Shown: positions 1 to 7,246, counted from the first letter of the stretch. The stretch is DNA of 10,743 nt from Oscillospiraceae bacterium (GCA_017440425.1 JAFSHJ010000084.1:1-10743); one strand, 5' to 3'. Notes: a model not told the origin generated them from the letters alone. Program-made: numbers and translations.

Positions 1-1051
1 GCTTGCAGATGACACGGAAGATGGCGGAGGAGACCGCATCGGAGGTGTATTTCTGTGCAGCGCTGTATTTTATAACGATGCCCGCATTTATCTTGACAAT
101 GTGGTTGGGGTCGGCATATTCGGGATGGTTGGGATGGATGGCGTGAGCGTTATCGCAGGAGACCATGAAGCTGTTGCTCAGCATGCAGCGGTGAGCGGAG
201 CGGTCAAAGCCGAGGGTAGCGGAAATGCGCTCAAGAGTATCCGAGAGGAAGGTGGAGTTTGCACCCTGCTTGGTGGAGCTTCCCACCTCTTCATTGTCGA
301 AGATGCAGCAGACTGCGGCAGAGGTGAGGTCTTTTGAGGGAGAAGCATCGATAAAAGCTTTAAGAGAGCCGAAAGCACACTGCAGGTCATCAAGGCGGGG
401 AGCGGAAATGAGTCCGTTGAACTCAACACCCTGCTGGGGGTTATAGACAAAGAGATCTGTGGTGAGGATATCCTTATCATTCACTCCTGCGGCAGCGGCA
501 ACCTGAGTGAGCAGCGGTGATGTTTCGCCTGCAATTCCAAGGAGAGGGAGCATATCCACGGCAGCATTGTAGGCAAAGCCGTCGTTGGCGCTGCGGTTCA
601 TGTGTATTGCCACGGAGGGGATGACAGCGGCGGGAGCTTTCAGGTCAACAAGACGGGATTCAATGCCGCCGTCTGTGGTGACGGTAATGCGCCCCGCAAC
701 CGAAAGGGGTCTGTCAAACCAGGTGGCACAGAGCATACCGCCGTATTTTTCGGTGGAGAGCTTGATATAGTTTTCACCCGAAAGTGTGGTGTTTTCCTTA
801 ATTTTAAGGCAGGGTGCGTCTCCGTGTGCGGCGGTTATCATATATCCGCCGAGAGGTGCCGTGGGAAGGCGGAATGCGATCAGCGAGGATGCATTTCTTG
901 TGACATAGTAACCTTTGCCCGGTTCAAGCTGCCAGTTTTCGACTTCACAAAGCCCCGTGTAGCCTGCTTCATCAAGAAGCTTTGCGGAATGAGCCACGGT
1001 GTGATAGGGTGTGGGGCAGGCGGAGATATAATCAAAGAGTTTTTGGTTCAC
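1..1051 (-). CDS. M18 family aminopeptidase (aspartyl aminopeptidase-like), C-terminus cut by window edge
   Basis: This is a zinc metallopeptidase of family M18, cytosolic enzymes that remove N-terminal residues, often acidic ones, from peptides. The 350 residues in view carry the family landmarks in order: AAHGDAP with the metal ligand His76 and Asp78, PRLDDLQ with Asp221/222, DNEEVGSS with Glu254/255, and SCDNAHAIHPNH with Asp300. The last zinc-ligand histidine, near the C-terminus in this family, would lie outside the window; full members are roughly 430-460 residues. The start is a GTG, chosen because AGAGGA sits 7 bases upstream and no better start is near. The gene begins 20 bases after the stop of the MATE gene upstream, so it is probably the last visible gene of a four-gene minus-strand operon. 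The motifs are seen directly; the preference for acidic residues is family knowledge. Confidence 0.9.
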   Translation of the reverse strand, partial: MNQKLFDYISACPTPYHTVAHSAKLLDEAGYTGLCEVENWQLEPGKGYYVTRNASSLIAFRLPTAPLGGYMITAAHGDAPCLKIKENTTLSGENYIKLSTEKYGGMLCATWFDRPLSVAGRITVTTDGGIESRLVDLKAPAAVIPSVAIHMNRSANDGFAYNAAVDMLPLLGIAGETSPLLTQVAAAAGVNDKDILTTDLFVYNPQQGVEFNGLISAPRLDDLQCAFGSLKAFIDASPSKDLTSAAVCCIFDNEEVGSSTKQGANSTFLSDTLERISATLGFDRSAHRCMLSNSFMVSCDNAHAIHPNHPEYADPNHIVKINAGIVIKYSAAQKYTSDAVSSAIFRVICK

Positions 1052-1071
1052 GGTAAATTCCTCTTTTCGTT

Positions 1072-2472
1072 TTATTGTTGAGAAAGGGATAGTCTAAGCT
1101 TCTTTTTAGCCGAGTGGAGGGCAAAGAGATAGAGAATAAACTGTGCCACAAAGGTTATCGCCCAGGAGACGAGATAGGAGACGTAGATATTTTCAATGGT
1201 GTGGTACTGGGGTATCTGGAAGATGGTATATGCCCAGCCGATGCGGACTCCGCAGACACCGATGAGCGAGATGACCATAGGCGGAACAGCCAGACCCATT
1301 CCGCGTATAACGCCGCTCATAACGTCCATCATTCCGCAGATGGCGTGGAAGATGGTGAGGTAGGACATACGGAGAAGTCCGTATTTGATAGCTTCGTCTA
1401 TGTTTGCCTGAACGGGGTCGGAGATATAAAGTGAGAGAAGCTGCTCGCCAAAGGCATAGCAGAGAAGACCAAGGGCGGTGCCGAGAACGATAACGGAGGC
1501 AAGTGAGATAAAGACGACCTTGCCGATGCGGTCGAACTTTTTGGCACCGTAGTTTTGTCCCGTAAAGTTGAGTGCCGACTGATGGAATGCATTCATAGCT
1601 ATGTAGATAAAGCCGTCGATGTTGCCGGAGGCAAAGTGTCCCGCAAGCAGCAGATCGTTGTTGAAGGAATTAACGAAGGACTGAAGAATTACGTTGGAGA
1701 GCGCAAACATACAACCCTGAAAACCTGCAGGCAGACCGATACGCATTATTCCGAGAAGGGTTCGTCCGTGAATGTGCAGCTGTTTAAGGTTAAGTTGGCA
1801 AACGTCCGTGCGGCGCATAAGAGCTCTTATTACCAGCACGGCAGAAAGAGTTTGGGAGATAGCTGTGGCAAGTGCAACACCGTCAACATCCATTTTGAAG
1901 AGAATGACAAAGACAAGGTTGAGTGCAACATTGATCACTCCGGCAATGGTGAGATAACGCAGGGGAGTCTGTGTGTCTCCCGCGGCACGGAGAATGGCGG
2001 CACCGAAGTTATAGATCATGGTGGAGGTCATTCCGCAAAAATAGATTTTCATATATTTTGTGGCAAGGGGAAGCAGGTTTTCTGTGGTGCCCATCAGGGT
2101 GAGAAAATATTCCGCTCCGAAAATGCCGATGACTGTGAGCAAAATGCCTGCTATGAATGCGGCAGGGATGGAGGTGTGTATGGTGCGGTGAACGGCATCG
2201 GGGTCTTCCGCACCGATAGCCTGGGCGGTCTTAACACCTGCACCCACAGAAAGTCCGATGAACATATTGACTATCAGGTTTATCAGTGCGCCGGTAGAGC
2301 CGACAGCGGCAACTGCAAGTGCGCCGATATCGCTGAATCTGCCCACAACTATAAGGTCTGCCGCATTGAAAAGCAGCTGCAGCACCCCTGTAAAAATTAT
2401 GGGAATGGAATAGAGCACGATCTTTTTAAAGAGAGGTCCCTCGGTCATGTTCATGTTTGCGTTGTTTTTCAT
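1072..2472 (-). CDS. MATE family multidrug/toxin efflux transporter (copy 1)
   Basis: This 466-residue integral membrane protein belongs to the MATE family, Na+ or H+ driven antiporters in the cytoplasmic membrane. The length and the repeated hydrophobic segments fit the usual 12 helices in two related halves. Recognisable family segments are GVLQLLFNAADLIVVGRF near residue 30, the ILRAAGDTQTPLRYL loop near residue 160, and NFTGQNYGAKKF and GVIRGMG in the second half. The ATG start has GGAGG 7 bases upstream. The gene is a tandem paralogue of the next gene upstream, about three-quarters identical by hand comparison and closer in the N-terminal half. It follows that gene by 25 bases and precedes the aminopeptidase gene by 20, which supports cotranscription. 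The substrate cannot be read from the sequence. Confidence 0.95.
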   Translation of the reverse strand: MKNNANMNMTEGPLFKKIVLYSIPIIFTGVLQLLFNAADLIVVGRFSDIGALAVAAVGSTGALINLIVNMFIGLSVGAGVKTAQAIGAEDPDAVHRTIHTSIPAAFIAGILLTVIGIFGAEYFLTLMGTTENLLPLATKYMKIYFCGMTSTMIYNFGAAILRAAGDTQTPLRYLTIAGVINVALNLVFVILFKMDVDGVALATAISQTLSAVLVIRALMRRTDVCQLNLKQLHIHGRTLLGIMRIGLPAGFQGCMFALSNVILQSFVNSFNNDLLLAGHFASGNIDGFIYIAMNAFHQSALNFTGQNYGAKKFDRIGKVVFISLASVIVLGTALGLLCYAFGEQLLSLYISDPVQANIDEAIKYGLLRMSYLTIFHAICGMMDVMSGVIRGMGLAVPPMVISLIGVCGVRIGWAYTIFQIPQYHTIENIYVSYLVSWAITFVAQFILYLFALHSAKKKLRLSLSQQ

Positions 2473-2497
2473 GGGTCAACCTCCGTGAAAATGCGGG

Positions 2498-3895
2498 TCA
2501 AAGGGTGGATGCGTTTTTTAGAAGTTTTTTCTTTGCAGAGTGCAGGGTGATGAGATAGAGGACAAGCTGTGCAATAATTGTAAGACACCAGGAGATGGGA
2601 TAGGAGACATAAATGCTCTCGATGGTGTGGTATTGCGGTATCTGAAAAACTGTATATATCCAGCCCACACGGAAAACACAGACACCGATGAGCGAAATTA
2701 TCATCGGCGGAAGTGCAACGCCCATTCCGCGGATAACACCACTGAAAACATCCATTATTCCGCAGAGAAAATAGGGCAGCAGAACATAGAGCATTCTGGT
2801 GAGACCGAAGCTTATGGCTTCCGCAACATTGGCTTCGATGGGGTCGGATATATAGATGGAGAGGAGCTGCTCACCGAAGGTGTAGCACAAAGCTCCGAGA
2901 GAAAAACCGAGGATGGATACACACACCAGACAGATGAGCAGAATTTTGCCGATGCGGTGGAATTTTTTTGCGCCGTAGTTTTGTCCCGTAAAGTTGAGGG
3001 ACGTCTGGTGGAATGCGTTCATAGAGACATAGACAAAGCCTTCAATGCTGGCCGATGCGGATTGACCTGCCAGCAGCAGATCGTTGTTGAAGGAGTTGAC
3101 GGAGGACTGAATGATAACATTGGAGAACGAAAACATACAGCTTTGAATACCTGCGGGGACACCGATGCGCATAATTTCGAAAAGGGTGCGTCCGTGGATA
3201 CGCATCTGCCTGAGATCAAGTCGGCAGGCATCCGTGCGGAGGATAAGGGCTCTTATAACAAGCACAGCCGAAAGGGTCTGTGAGATGGCGGTGGCAAGCG
3301 CAACACCGTCAACGTCCATTTTAAAGAAAAGAACAAAGATGAGGTTGAGCGCAACGTTCAGAACGCCTGCAATGGTGAGATAGCGCAGGGGAGATTTTGT
3401 ATCTCCTGCGGCACGAAGAATGGATGCACCGAAGTTATAGATCAGGGTGGCAGTGATGCCGCAGAAATATATCTGCATATATTTTGTTGCAAGGGGGAGC
3501 AGATTTTCCGTGGTGCCCATCAGGGTGAGAAAATATCCCGAGCCCAAAACGCCGATAACTGTGAGAATGATTCCGCATATTGCCGCGGCGGGGATGGAAG
3601 TGTGGATTATGCGGCGGATCGAATCCGGTTCGCCTGCACCGATAGCCTGAGCGGTTTTTACACCCGTGCCCACAGAAAGACCGATGAAGGCGTTGACAAG
3701 CAGGTTTATCAGTGAGCCGGTGGAGCCGACAGCGCCTACCGCAAGGGTGCCGATGGAACTGAATCTGCCCACCACAATAAGGTCTGCCGCATTAAAAAGC
3801 AGCTGCAGCACACCGGTCAATATTATGGGAATGGTATACAGTACGATCTTTTTGAAAAGAGGTCCTTCGCACATATCCATATTGTTGTTTCGCAT
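2498..3895 (-). CDS. MATE family multidrug/toxin efflux transporter (copy 2)
   Basis: This is a second MATE antiporter of 465 residues, with the same architecture as its neighbour. FNAADLIVVGRFSSIG near residue 40, ILRAAGDTKSPLRYL, NFTGQNYGAKKFHRIG and the GVIRGMG segment are all present, so the protein looks intact. The ATG at 3895 is preferred because GGAGG lies 5 bases upstream. An in-frame TTG at 3907 would overlap that ribosome binding site and is rejected. The copy most likely arose by tandem duplication. The differences from copy 1 are concentrated in the C-terminal half, for example the stretches after KKFHRIG and around YVLLPYFLCG, which suggests divergence of substrate rather than simple dosage. 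The gene starts about 35 bases after the stop of the GS-like gene. Confidence 0.95.
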   Translation of the reverse strand: MRNNNMDMCEGPLFKKIVLYTIPIILTGVLQLLFNAADLIVVGRFSSIGTLAVGAVGSTGSLINLLVNAFIGLSVGTGVKTAQAIGAGEPDSIRRIIHTSIPAAAICGIILTVIGVLGSGYFLTLMGTTENLLPLATKYMQIYFCGITATLIYNFGASILRAAGDTKSPLRYLTIAGVLNVALNLIFVLFFKMDVDGVALATAISQTLSAVLVIRALILRTDACRLDLRQMRIHGRTLFEIMRIGVPAGIQSCMFSFSNVIIQSSVNSFNNDLLLAGQSASASIEGFVYVSMNAFHQTSLNFTGQNYGAKKFHRIGKILLICLVCVSILGFSLGALCYTFGEQLLSIYISDPIEANVAEAISFGLTRMLYVLLPYFLCGIMDVFSGVIRGMGVALPPMIISLIGVCVFRVGWIYTVFQIPQYHTIESIYVSYPISWCLTIIAQLVLYLITLHSAKKKLLKNASTL

Positions 3896-3930
3896 TTTTA
3901 CCTCCAAAATGAAACAGAAGAGCGAATGGG

Positions 3931-4719
3931 TCAGGGAACGGAAAAATATTTTTTGGTAAAGTGGTTGGGAGCTTCGGGATCGGGAGCGGGAAGTCCCATC
4001 TCAAGGATGTATGCATCCAGCGCCTCGGAGCCCACCAGCTTGCGGATGAAACCGCTGAAGCGTGCAGCATAGAGAGCATGGTCGAGGTTGGGTGAAAAGC
4101 TGCGGAAAAATTTGAGCTCCTCTTCTTTTACATCTGCAAAAGAACCGTTGAGCGGAGCGGGCAGCGGCAGTCGGCGGGTGATGCCGTCAAGTCCCGCCTC
4201 AATGAGTAGGGCAAGGGCGGTAAAGGGGTCGGCTGCGGGGGCTGCAAGGTTGAGGGTGATGTCTCCACGCTTTTTGGGAGAATATATGAGCTGTGAAGTA
4301 TCTTTTTCGGACCAGGTTATGTATTTGGGAGCGCCAAACTCTCCAAAGCGGCTGTAGGTCTCGGTGAGAGGGAAGAGAAATGCGGAAAGCTCGGAAATTT
4401 TGGAATCCAGTCCGGCAATGAAGCTCTCGGTGCATTCCGCAGATGAGGGAAGTCCGTTTTTGTCACGCAGAGAGAGGGCAAGCATAAGCGGTGCTGTGGG
4501 AATATCGGGATGGTTTGAAACGGCGGCATAAAGCAGCTCTGCCGCTTCAAATGGGTCGAGATAGCCGTCAAAAAGCTCGGATGACGGAAGGGTAGGAAAT
4601 TCAGCCCAAAAAAAGATGGATACCCCAAGCTTTTCGGCAAGAGAGACCGCATTTTCAAGAAGCATTTTATTGTTTGGAAGCAAGGGGATGCCGGCTGCGG
4701 CACCATTGGAAGGGGACAT
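3931..4719 (-). CDS. Degenerate, shortened glutamine synthetase-like protein (probable pseudoenzyme)
   Basis: This 262-residue protein can be aligned by eye to the catalytic domain of glutamine synthetase (GS). Residues 98-180 match it in order: SFIAGL for the FIxGLL helix, PLTETYSRF for PTxNSYKRL, APKYITWSE for APxxIxWSxRNRS, and DPFTALALLIEAGLDGI for NPYLAxAALLxAGLDGI. Residues 205-240 match the C-terminal LPxSLxEAL...LG...YI region. Residues 15-45 resemble the segment before the ExE metal site. The N-terminal beta-grasp domain and the central HHEVAPGQHE-type segment are missing. The arginines of NRS and IRIP are replaced by Thr141 and Tyr146, and the E and R of the RIExR motif by Thr155 and Asn157. 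Catalysis is therefore unlikely. ATG 4719 is chosen for GGAGG 5 bases upstream. It is the first gene of the operon with two MATE genes and the aminopeptidase. Relationship to GS is fairly sure; the role is unknown. Confidence 0.75.
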   Translation of the reverse strand: MSPSNGAAAGIPLLPNNKMLLENAVSLAEKLGVSIFFWAEFPTLPSSELFDGYLDPFEAAELLYAAVSNHPDIPTAPLMLALSLRDKNGLPSSAECTESFIAGLDSKISELSAFLFPLTETYSRFGEFGAPKYITWSEKDTSQLIYSPKKRGDITLNLAAPAADPFTALALLIEAGLDGITRRLPLPAPLNGSFADVKEEELKFFRSFSPNLDHALYAARFSGFIRKLVGSEALDAYILEMGLPAPDPEAPNHFTKKYFSVP

Positions 4720-4790
4720 AAAAACCTCCGTAAAGAGTTGAGATATGAATAATGTAATATTTAGTTGCTGTGCAAAATACACCACCCTAT

Positions 4791-4819
4791 ATTTTACACC
4801 CAAAGGGGCATTTTTTCAA
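4791..4819 (-). promoter_or_regulatory. Promoter of the GS-like/MATE/MATE/aminopeptidase operon
   Basis: On the minus strand there is a -35 box TTGAAA (4814-4819), a 17-base spacer and a -10 box TAAAAT (4791-4796), each matching the sigma-A consensus at 5 of 6 positions. The predicted transcript would start near 4784, giving a leader of about 65 bases before ATG 4719. This placement also argues against translation from the in-frame TTG at 4803, which would lie inside the promoter. Confidence 0.65.
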
Positions 4820-4919
4820 GTGGTTTAAAAGAAAACATATATAGATAAAAAGCATGACAGCCGGCAGAAAAAAGTCAACTCGCTCAAAAACACTATTTTG
4901 CGTTTGGCTATTGATTATT

Positions 4920-4948
4920 TTGAATTAAAGTGATAAACTGATTATAAA
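4920..4948 (+). promoter_or_regulatory. Promoter of pssA-popT
   Basis: A -35 box TTGAAT (4920-4925), a spacer of exactly 17 bases and a -10 box TATAAA (4943-4948) form a good sigma-A promoter. Transcription would start near 4955, about 64 bases before the pssA start. An inverted repeat ATGTAT-N5-ATACAT (4948-4964) covers the predicted start site and could bind a repressor. Confidence 0.65.
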
Positions 4949-5018
4949 TGTATAAAAAATACATATTGGGGAATTTTGTGTGGTTAAGTAATAAAGTGTG
5001 TGAAGGATGGTTATATTT

Positions 5019-5651
5019 ATGAAAGAGAGTCCTATTCTGGGATTTTATAATATTTCTGTGGTTTTGACATATGCAGGTCTTGCGGCAGCGGTGCTGGGGA
5101 TCTTTGCAGCCTGTGGAGGTCACGGAATTTTTGCATTGGGATGTCTGCTTTTTTCCGGTGTGTGCGATATGTTCGACGGAAAAATTGCACGCAGAACAAA
5201 GCGCTCAGAAGATGCCAAGGTCTTCGGCATACAGATAGATTCTCTGTGTGACCTTGTCTCCTTCGGCGTGCTTCCCGCAGTTATCTGCCAGTGTTTTTTC
5301 ATGAACGGAATATTCGGCACAGTCATTTCTGTGCTGTTTGTGCTTGCTGCAGTCATAAGACTTGCCTATTTCAACGTAACGGAGGAAAAGCGCCAGCAGG
5401 AGACCAACGAAAACAGAAAATATTATCAGGGTCTCCCCGTAACCAGCATTGCGCTGCTGCTGCCGCCGGTATATCTTGTTGTTGAACAGCTCGGCAAGGC
5501 AAGCAATGCAGTGATGACCGTGTTTATGCTTTTGGTGGCGGTTTTGTTTGTTGCCAACTTCAAAATTAAAAAACCGGGCAAAATTGCAAGTGCGGTGATG
5601 ATAGTCATCGGTGCCGCAATAATCGTCTGTTATTTTGTTTTCTTCAGGTAA
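5019..5651 (+). CDS. pssA: CDP-diacylglycerol-serine O-phosphatidyltransferase (phosphatidylserine synthase)
   Basis: This membrane enzyme transfers phosphatidyl from CDP-diacylglycerol to L-serine, giving CMP and phosphatidylserine, the first step toward phosphatidylethanolamine. The CDP-alcohol phosphotransferase signature is complete: Asp50, Asp53-Gly54, Ala57-Arg58, Gly70, Asp74 and Asp78. Eleven residues separate AR from G, where the textbook spacing is eight; such an insertion is, as far as I recall, usual in clostridial PssA. The rest is hydrophobic with several membrane helices, and 210 residues is a normal length. ATG 5019 is preferred because AAGGATGG precedes it by about 8 bases; the in-frame ATG at 5007 lies inside that site. 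The gene heads a two-gene operon with the DUF368 gene 30 bases downstream. The family is certain. The serine specificity is inferred from resemblance to clostridial PssA, since related CDP-alcohol transferases share the motif. Confidence 0.85.
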   Translation: MKESPILGFYNISVVLTYAGLAAAVLGIFAACGGHGIFALGCLLFSGVCDMFDGKIARRTKRSEDAKVFGIQIDSLCDLVSFGVLPAVICQCFFMNGIFGTVISVLFVLAAVIRLAYFNVTEEKRQQETNENRKYYQGLPVTSIALLLPPVYLVVEQLGKASNAVMTVFMLLVAVLFVANFKIKKPGKIASAVMIVIGAAIIVCYFVFFR

Positions 5652-5681
5652 TCTGTTGTTCGGGAGGAACCTTTTCGGAAA

Positions 5682-6512
5682 ATGGGTACATTTATTAAAC
5701 GGATATTTCAAGGCATAATCATTGGCGGAGGCGCAATTCTTCCCGGCATCAGCGGCGGAGTTTTGTGTGTCACATTCGGACTTTATCAGCCGATGATGGA
5801 GGTGTTTGCGCACCCGAGAACCGCTTTGAAAAAATATTTTAAAATGTTTATTCCGGTGGTGATCGGCTGGGCGCTGGGCTTTTGGGGATTTGCCAACCTG
5901 GTGGAAAAGCTGTTTTCCGCAAATGCGGCGGTGGCTGTCAGCATATTTATCGGTCTCATCATCGGTTCTTTCCCGTCGCTTTGGAAAGAGGCGGGCAAAT
6001 GCGGACGCAGCAAGGGTTCGTGGATAGGTCTTGCGGCAAGCTTTGCCGTAATGTTTGGCTTTTTTGTGCTGCTTGGAACAAACGACAAGGTGCTTTCCAT
6101 CAAGCCGAACATCTGGTGGTTTGCGGTTTGCGGAGTGCTTTGGGGATTGAGCCTCATCATTCCGGGTATGACGTCCTCCTCCACGCTGATATTTTTAGGC
6201 TTGTACGGTCCCATGACGGCGGGCATCTCTGCGTTTGATATGGGCGTGCTCATTCCAATGGGGATAGGCATTGCGGTAACCATTATCGGTTTGGCAAAGG
6301 CCGTCAACTATTTCTTCGAGAAAAAATATTCCATCGCATTCCATTGCGTAATAGGTTTTGTCATTGCATCCACGCTGGTCATCGTACCCCTCGAGTTTTC
6401 CGGCATCGGAGAGGTGCTGCTCTCTGTGGGCGGATGTGCCGCAGGTGCTGCCGCAGCTTATTTTATGGATAAGCTGGGAACGGGAAAAGAGAAAGAGACC
6501 GAATCAAAATGA
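5682..6512 (+). CDS. popT: DUF368 family polyprenyl-phosphate transporter (PopT-type)
   Basis: This polytopic membrane protein of 276 residues belongs to the DUF368 family. Members have been shown to be undecaprenyl-phosphate (C55-P) translocases, named PopT, that return the lipid carrier to the cytoplasmic face for peptidoglycan and other envelope polymer synthesis. The two diagnostic half-site motifs are visible: ILPGISGGVLCVTFGLY at about residues 19-35 and IIPGMTSSSTLIFLGLY at about 159-175, as expected for a protein of two related halves. The second motif has TSSS where SGG is usual. The C-terminus is a charged cytoplasmic tail. The ATG lies 14 bases after GGAGG, which is long; no in-frame alternative start is closer, so translation may be weak or coupled to pssA. 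A strong hairpin terminator follows. The family is confident; the substrate is family knowledge. Confidence 0.88.
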   Translation: MGTFIKRIFQGIIIGGGAILPGISGGVLCVTFGLYQPMMEVFAHPRTALKKYFKMFIPVVIGWALGFWGFANLVEKLFSANAAVAVSIFIGLIIGSFPSLWKEAGKCGRSKGSWIGLAASFAVMFGFFVLLGTNDKVLSIKPNIWWFAVCGVLWGLSLIIPGMTSSSTLIFLGLYGPMTAGISAFDMGVLIPMGIGIAVTIIGLAKAVNYFFEKKYSIAFHCVIGFVIASTLVIVPLEFSGIGEVLLSVGGCAAGAAAAYFMDKLGTGKEKETESK

Positions 6513-6517
6513 AATAA

Positions 6518-6558
6518 TAAAAACGGAGCTGAGTGGCTGAACTCGGCTCCGTTTTTTT
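6518..6558. terminator. Rho-independent terminator, usable from both sides
   Basis: A 12-bp stem (6523-6534 with 6541-6552, one G-U pair) and the 6-base loop GGCTGA are followed on the plus strand by seven T. On the minus strand the stem is followed by TTTTT. It lies between the convergent ends of the DUF368 gene and the TetR-family gene and probably terminates both. Confidence 0.9.
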
Positions 6559-6573
6559 GTGTGACATTAAAAT

Positions 6574-7113
6574 TTATTTCCACCAATAATGCTTGAGGGA
6601 TTCCGGCATCATCTCGTAAAGTGCATCGGCAGCGGCAGAGGGGTCGATGTGATAGCGCTGGAAGATGATGTTGCGGTAAACGGCGCAGATGCCGTTGCAG
6701 AAAACGTCTACCTGCAGCTCTTCAACCGGGGTGAAACCGTTGCCGCCGCGGTTGAGACGGGTTATTTTCAGCGCAGTCTCGTAGTAATATTCATAAATAA
6801 AGTTGCTGAGCGAGTTAAAGCCGGTGCTTTCCAGCGCACGGCGGAAAATTTTAAGGTTTCGCTGTCCGTGGTCGAAAAGATGGTAGCAAAGATCGCGGTA
6901 ATTTTTGCTTTGCTCCGGTTGGATATAGTAATCCAGCGCCATTTTGTAGTTGGCGTTCATCACGTCGTATTTATCTTTAAAGTAGCGGTAGAAGGTGGAG
7001 CGGCTGACTCCTGCCTCCTGCATGATCATATCCACGGAAATTTTGTGGAAATCTATGTTGGTTATAAGTCTGTTGAATCCGGCGATAATAGCATTGAGGG
7101 TACGGTTTACCAT
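6574..7113 (-). CDS. TetR/AcrR family transcriptional regulator
   Basis: This 179-residue protein has the TetR N-terminal DNA-binding fold. The helix-turn-helix covers about residues 25-53, with ISVDMIMQEAGVSRSTFYRYF followed by KDKYDVM, a textbook recognition helix. The C-terminal ligand and dimerisation domain, from about residue 60, is not specific enough to name an inducer. ATG 7113 is chosen because GGGAG lies about 7 bases upstream; the in-frame TTG at 7134 has no ribosome binding site. The gene is divergent from the HypA-like/Fe-S/HypB operon. Its promoter overlaps a perfect 26-bp palindrome, so autoregulation is likely and control of the divergent operon is possible. The family is sure; the targets are inference. 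Confidence 0.93.
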   Translation of the reverse strand: MVNRTLNAIIAGFNRLITNIDFHKISVDMIMQEAGVSRSTFYRYFKDKYDVMNANYKMALDYYIQPEQSKNYRDLCYHLFDHGQRNLKIFRRALESTGFNSLSNFIYEYYYETALKITRLNRGGNGFTPVEELQVDVFCNGICAVYRNIIFQRYHIDPSAAADALYEMMPESLKHYWWK

Positions 7114-7143
7114 TTGCTTTCTCCCATGGCACAATTTTAATCT

Positions 7144-7172
7144 ATTATATCACGATGAAACAAAAGAGTCAA
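7144..7172 (-). promoter_or_regulatory. Promoter of the TetR-family gene
   Basis: The minus strand shows a -35 box TTGACT (7167-7172), a 17-base spacer and a perfect -10 box TATAAT (7144-7149), followed by a short leader to ATG 7113. The -35 box lies in the centre of the palindrome at 7156-7181, so a bound dimer would block RNA polymerase. Confidence 0.85.
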
Positions 7173-7181
7173 TTTGTTTCA
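7156..7181. promoter_or_regulatory. Perfect palindromic operator, probable TetR-family binding site
   Basis: TGAAACAAA, 8 bases, then TTTGTTTCA form a 9-bp perfect inverted repeat with a 26-bp span, a size that suits a TetR dimer. It overlaps the -35 box and spacer of the regulator's own promoter. For the divergent operon it lies roughly 30-50 bases upstream of the candidate -10 boxes at 7204-7214. Confidence 0.75.
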
Positions 7182-7203
7182 AGATTTTATTTTAAATTGG
7201 CAT

Positions 7204-7214
7204 TATAATATAAT
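7204..7214 (+). promoter_or_regulatory. Candidate overlapping -10 boxes of the HypA-like operon
   Basis: Two overlapping TATAAT hexamers (7204-7209 and 7209-7214) precede ATG 7247. No good -35 box lies 16-18 bases upstream; the best available sequences are weak T-rich hexamers near 7186. The promoter may be weak or may depend on a factor bound upstream. Confidence 0.5.
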
Positions 7215-7246
7215 TGTAGAATTTTGCAGAAACGGAACTTAAGGCT

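Larger units (their letters stand above)
4720..5018. other. Divergent AT-rich intergenic region between the GS-like operon and pssA
   Basis: About 300 bases without a gene separate two divergent operons. The region holds the minus-strand promoter at 4791-4819, the plus-strand promoter at 4920-4948 and a short inverted repeat at 4948-4964. Between 4820 and 4919 nothing else is recognisable: no strong hairpin, no T-tract terminator and no small open frame with a ribosome binding site. Confidence 0.6.

Noticed and set aside
1555..2550. Long plus-strand open frame opposite MATE copy 1
   Set aside because: It lacks a ribosome binding site, has a low-complexity polar translation rich in H, C and G, and lies entirely antisense to a clear transporter gene. 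It is a shadow frame.
2540..3283. Long plus-strand open frame opposite MATE copy 2
   Set aside because: It has the same composition as the shadow frame opposite copy 1 and arises because the two copies are similar in sequence.
4720..4803. N-terminal extension of the GS-like protein from a TTG at 4803
   Set aside because: The TTG lies inside the operon promoter and has no ribosome binding site, whereas ATG 4719 has GGAGG at ideal spacing.
5205..5813. Minus-strand open frame across pssA and the start of popT
   Set aside because: It is antisense to two well supported genes, is rich in His, Asn and Cys, and has no recognisable domain.
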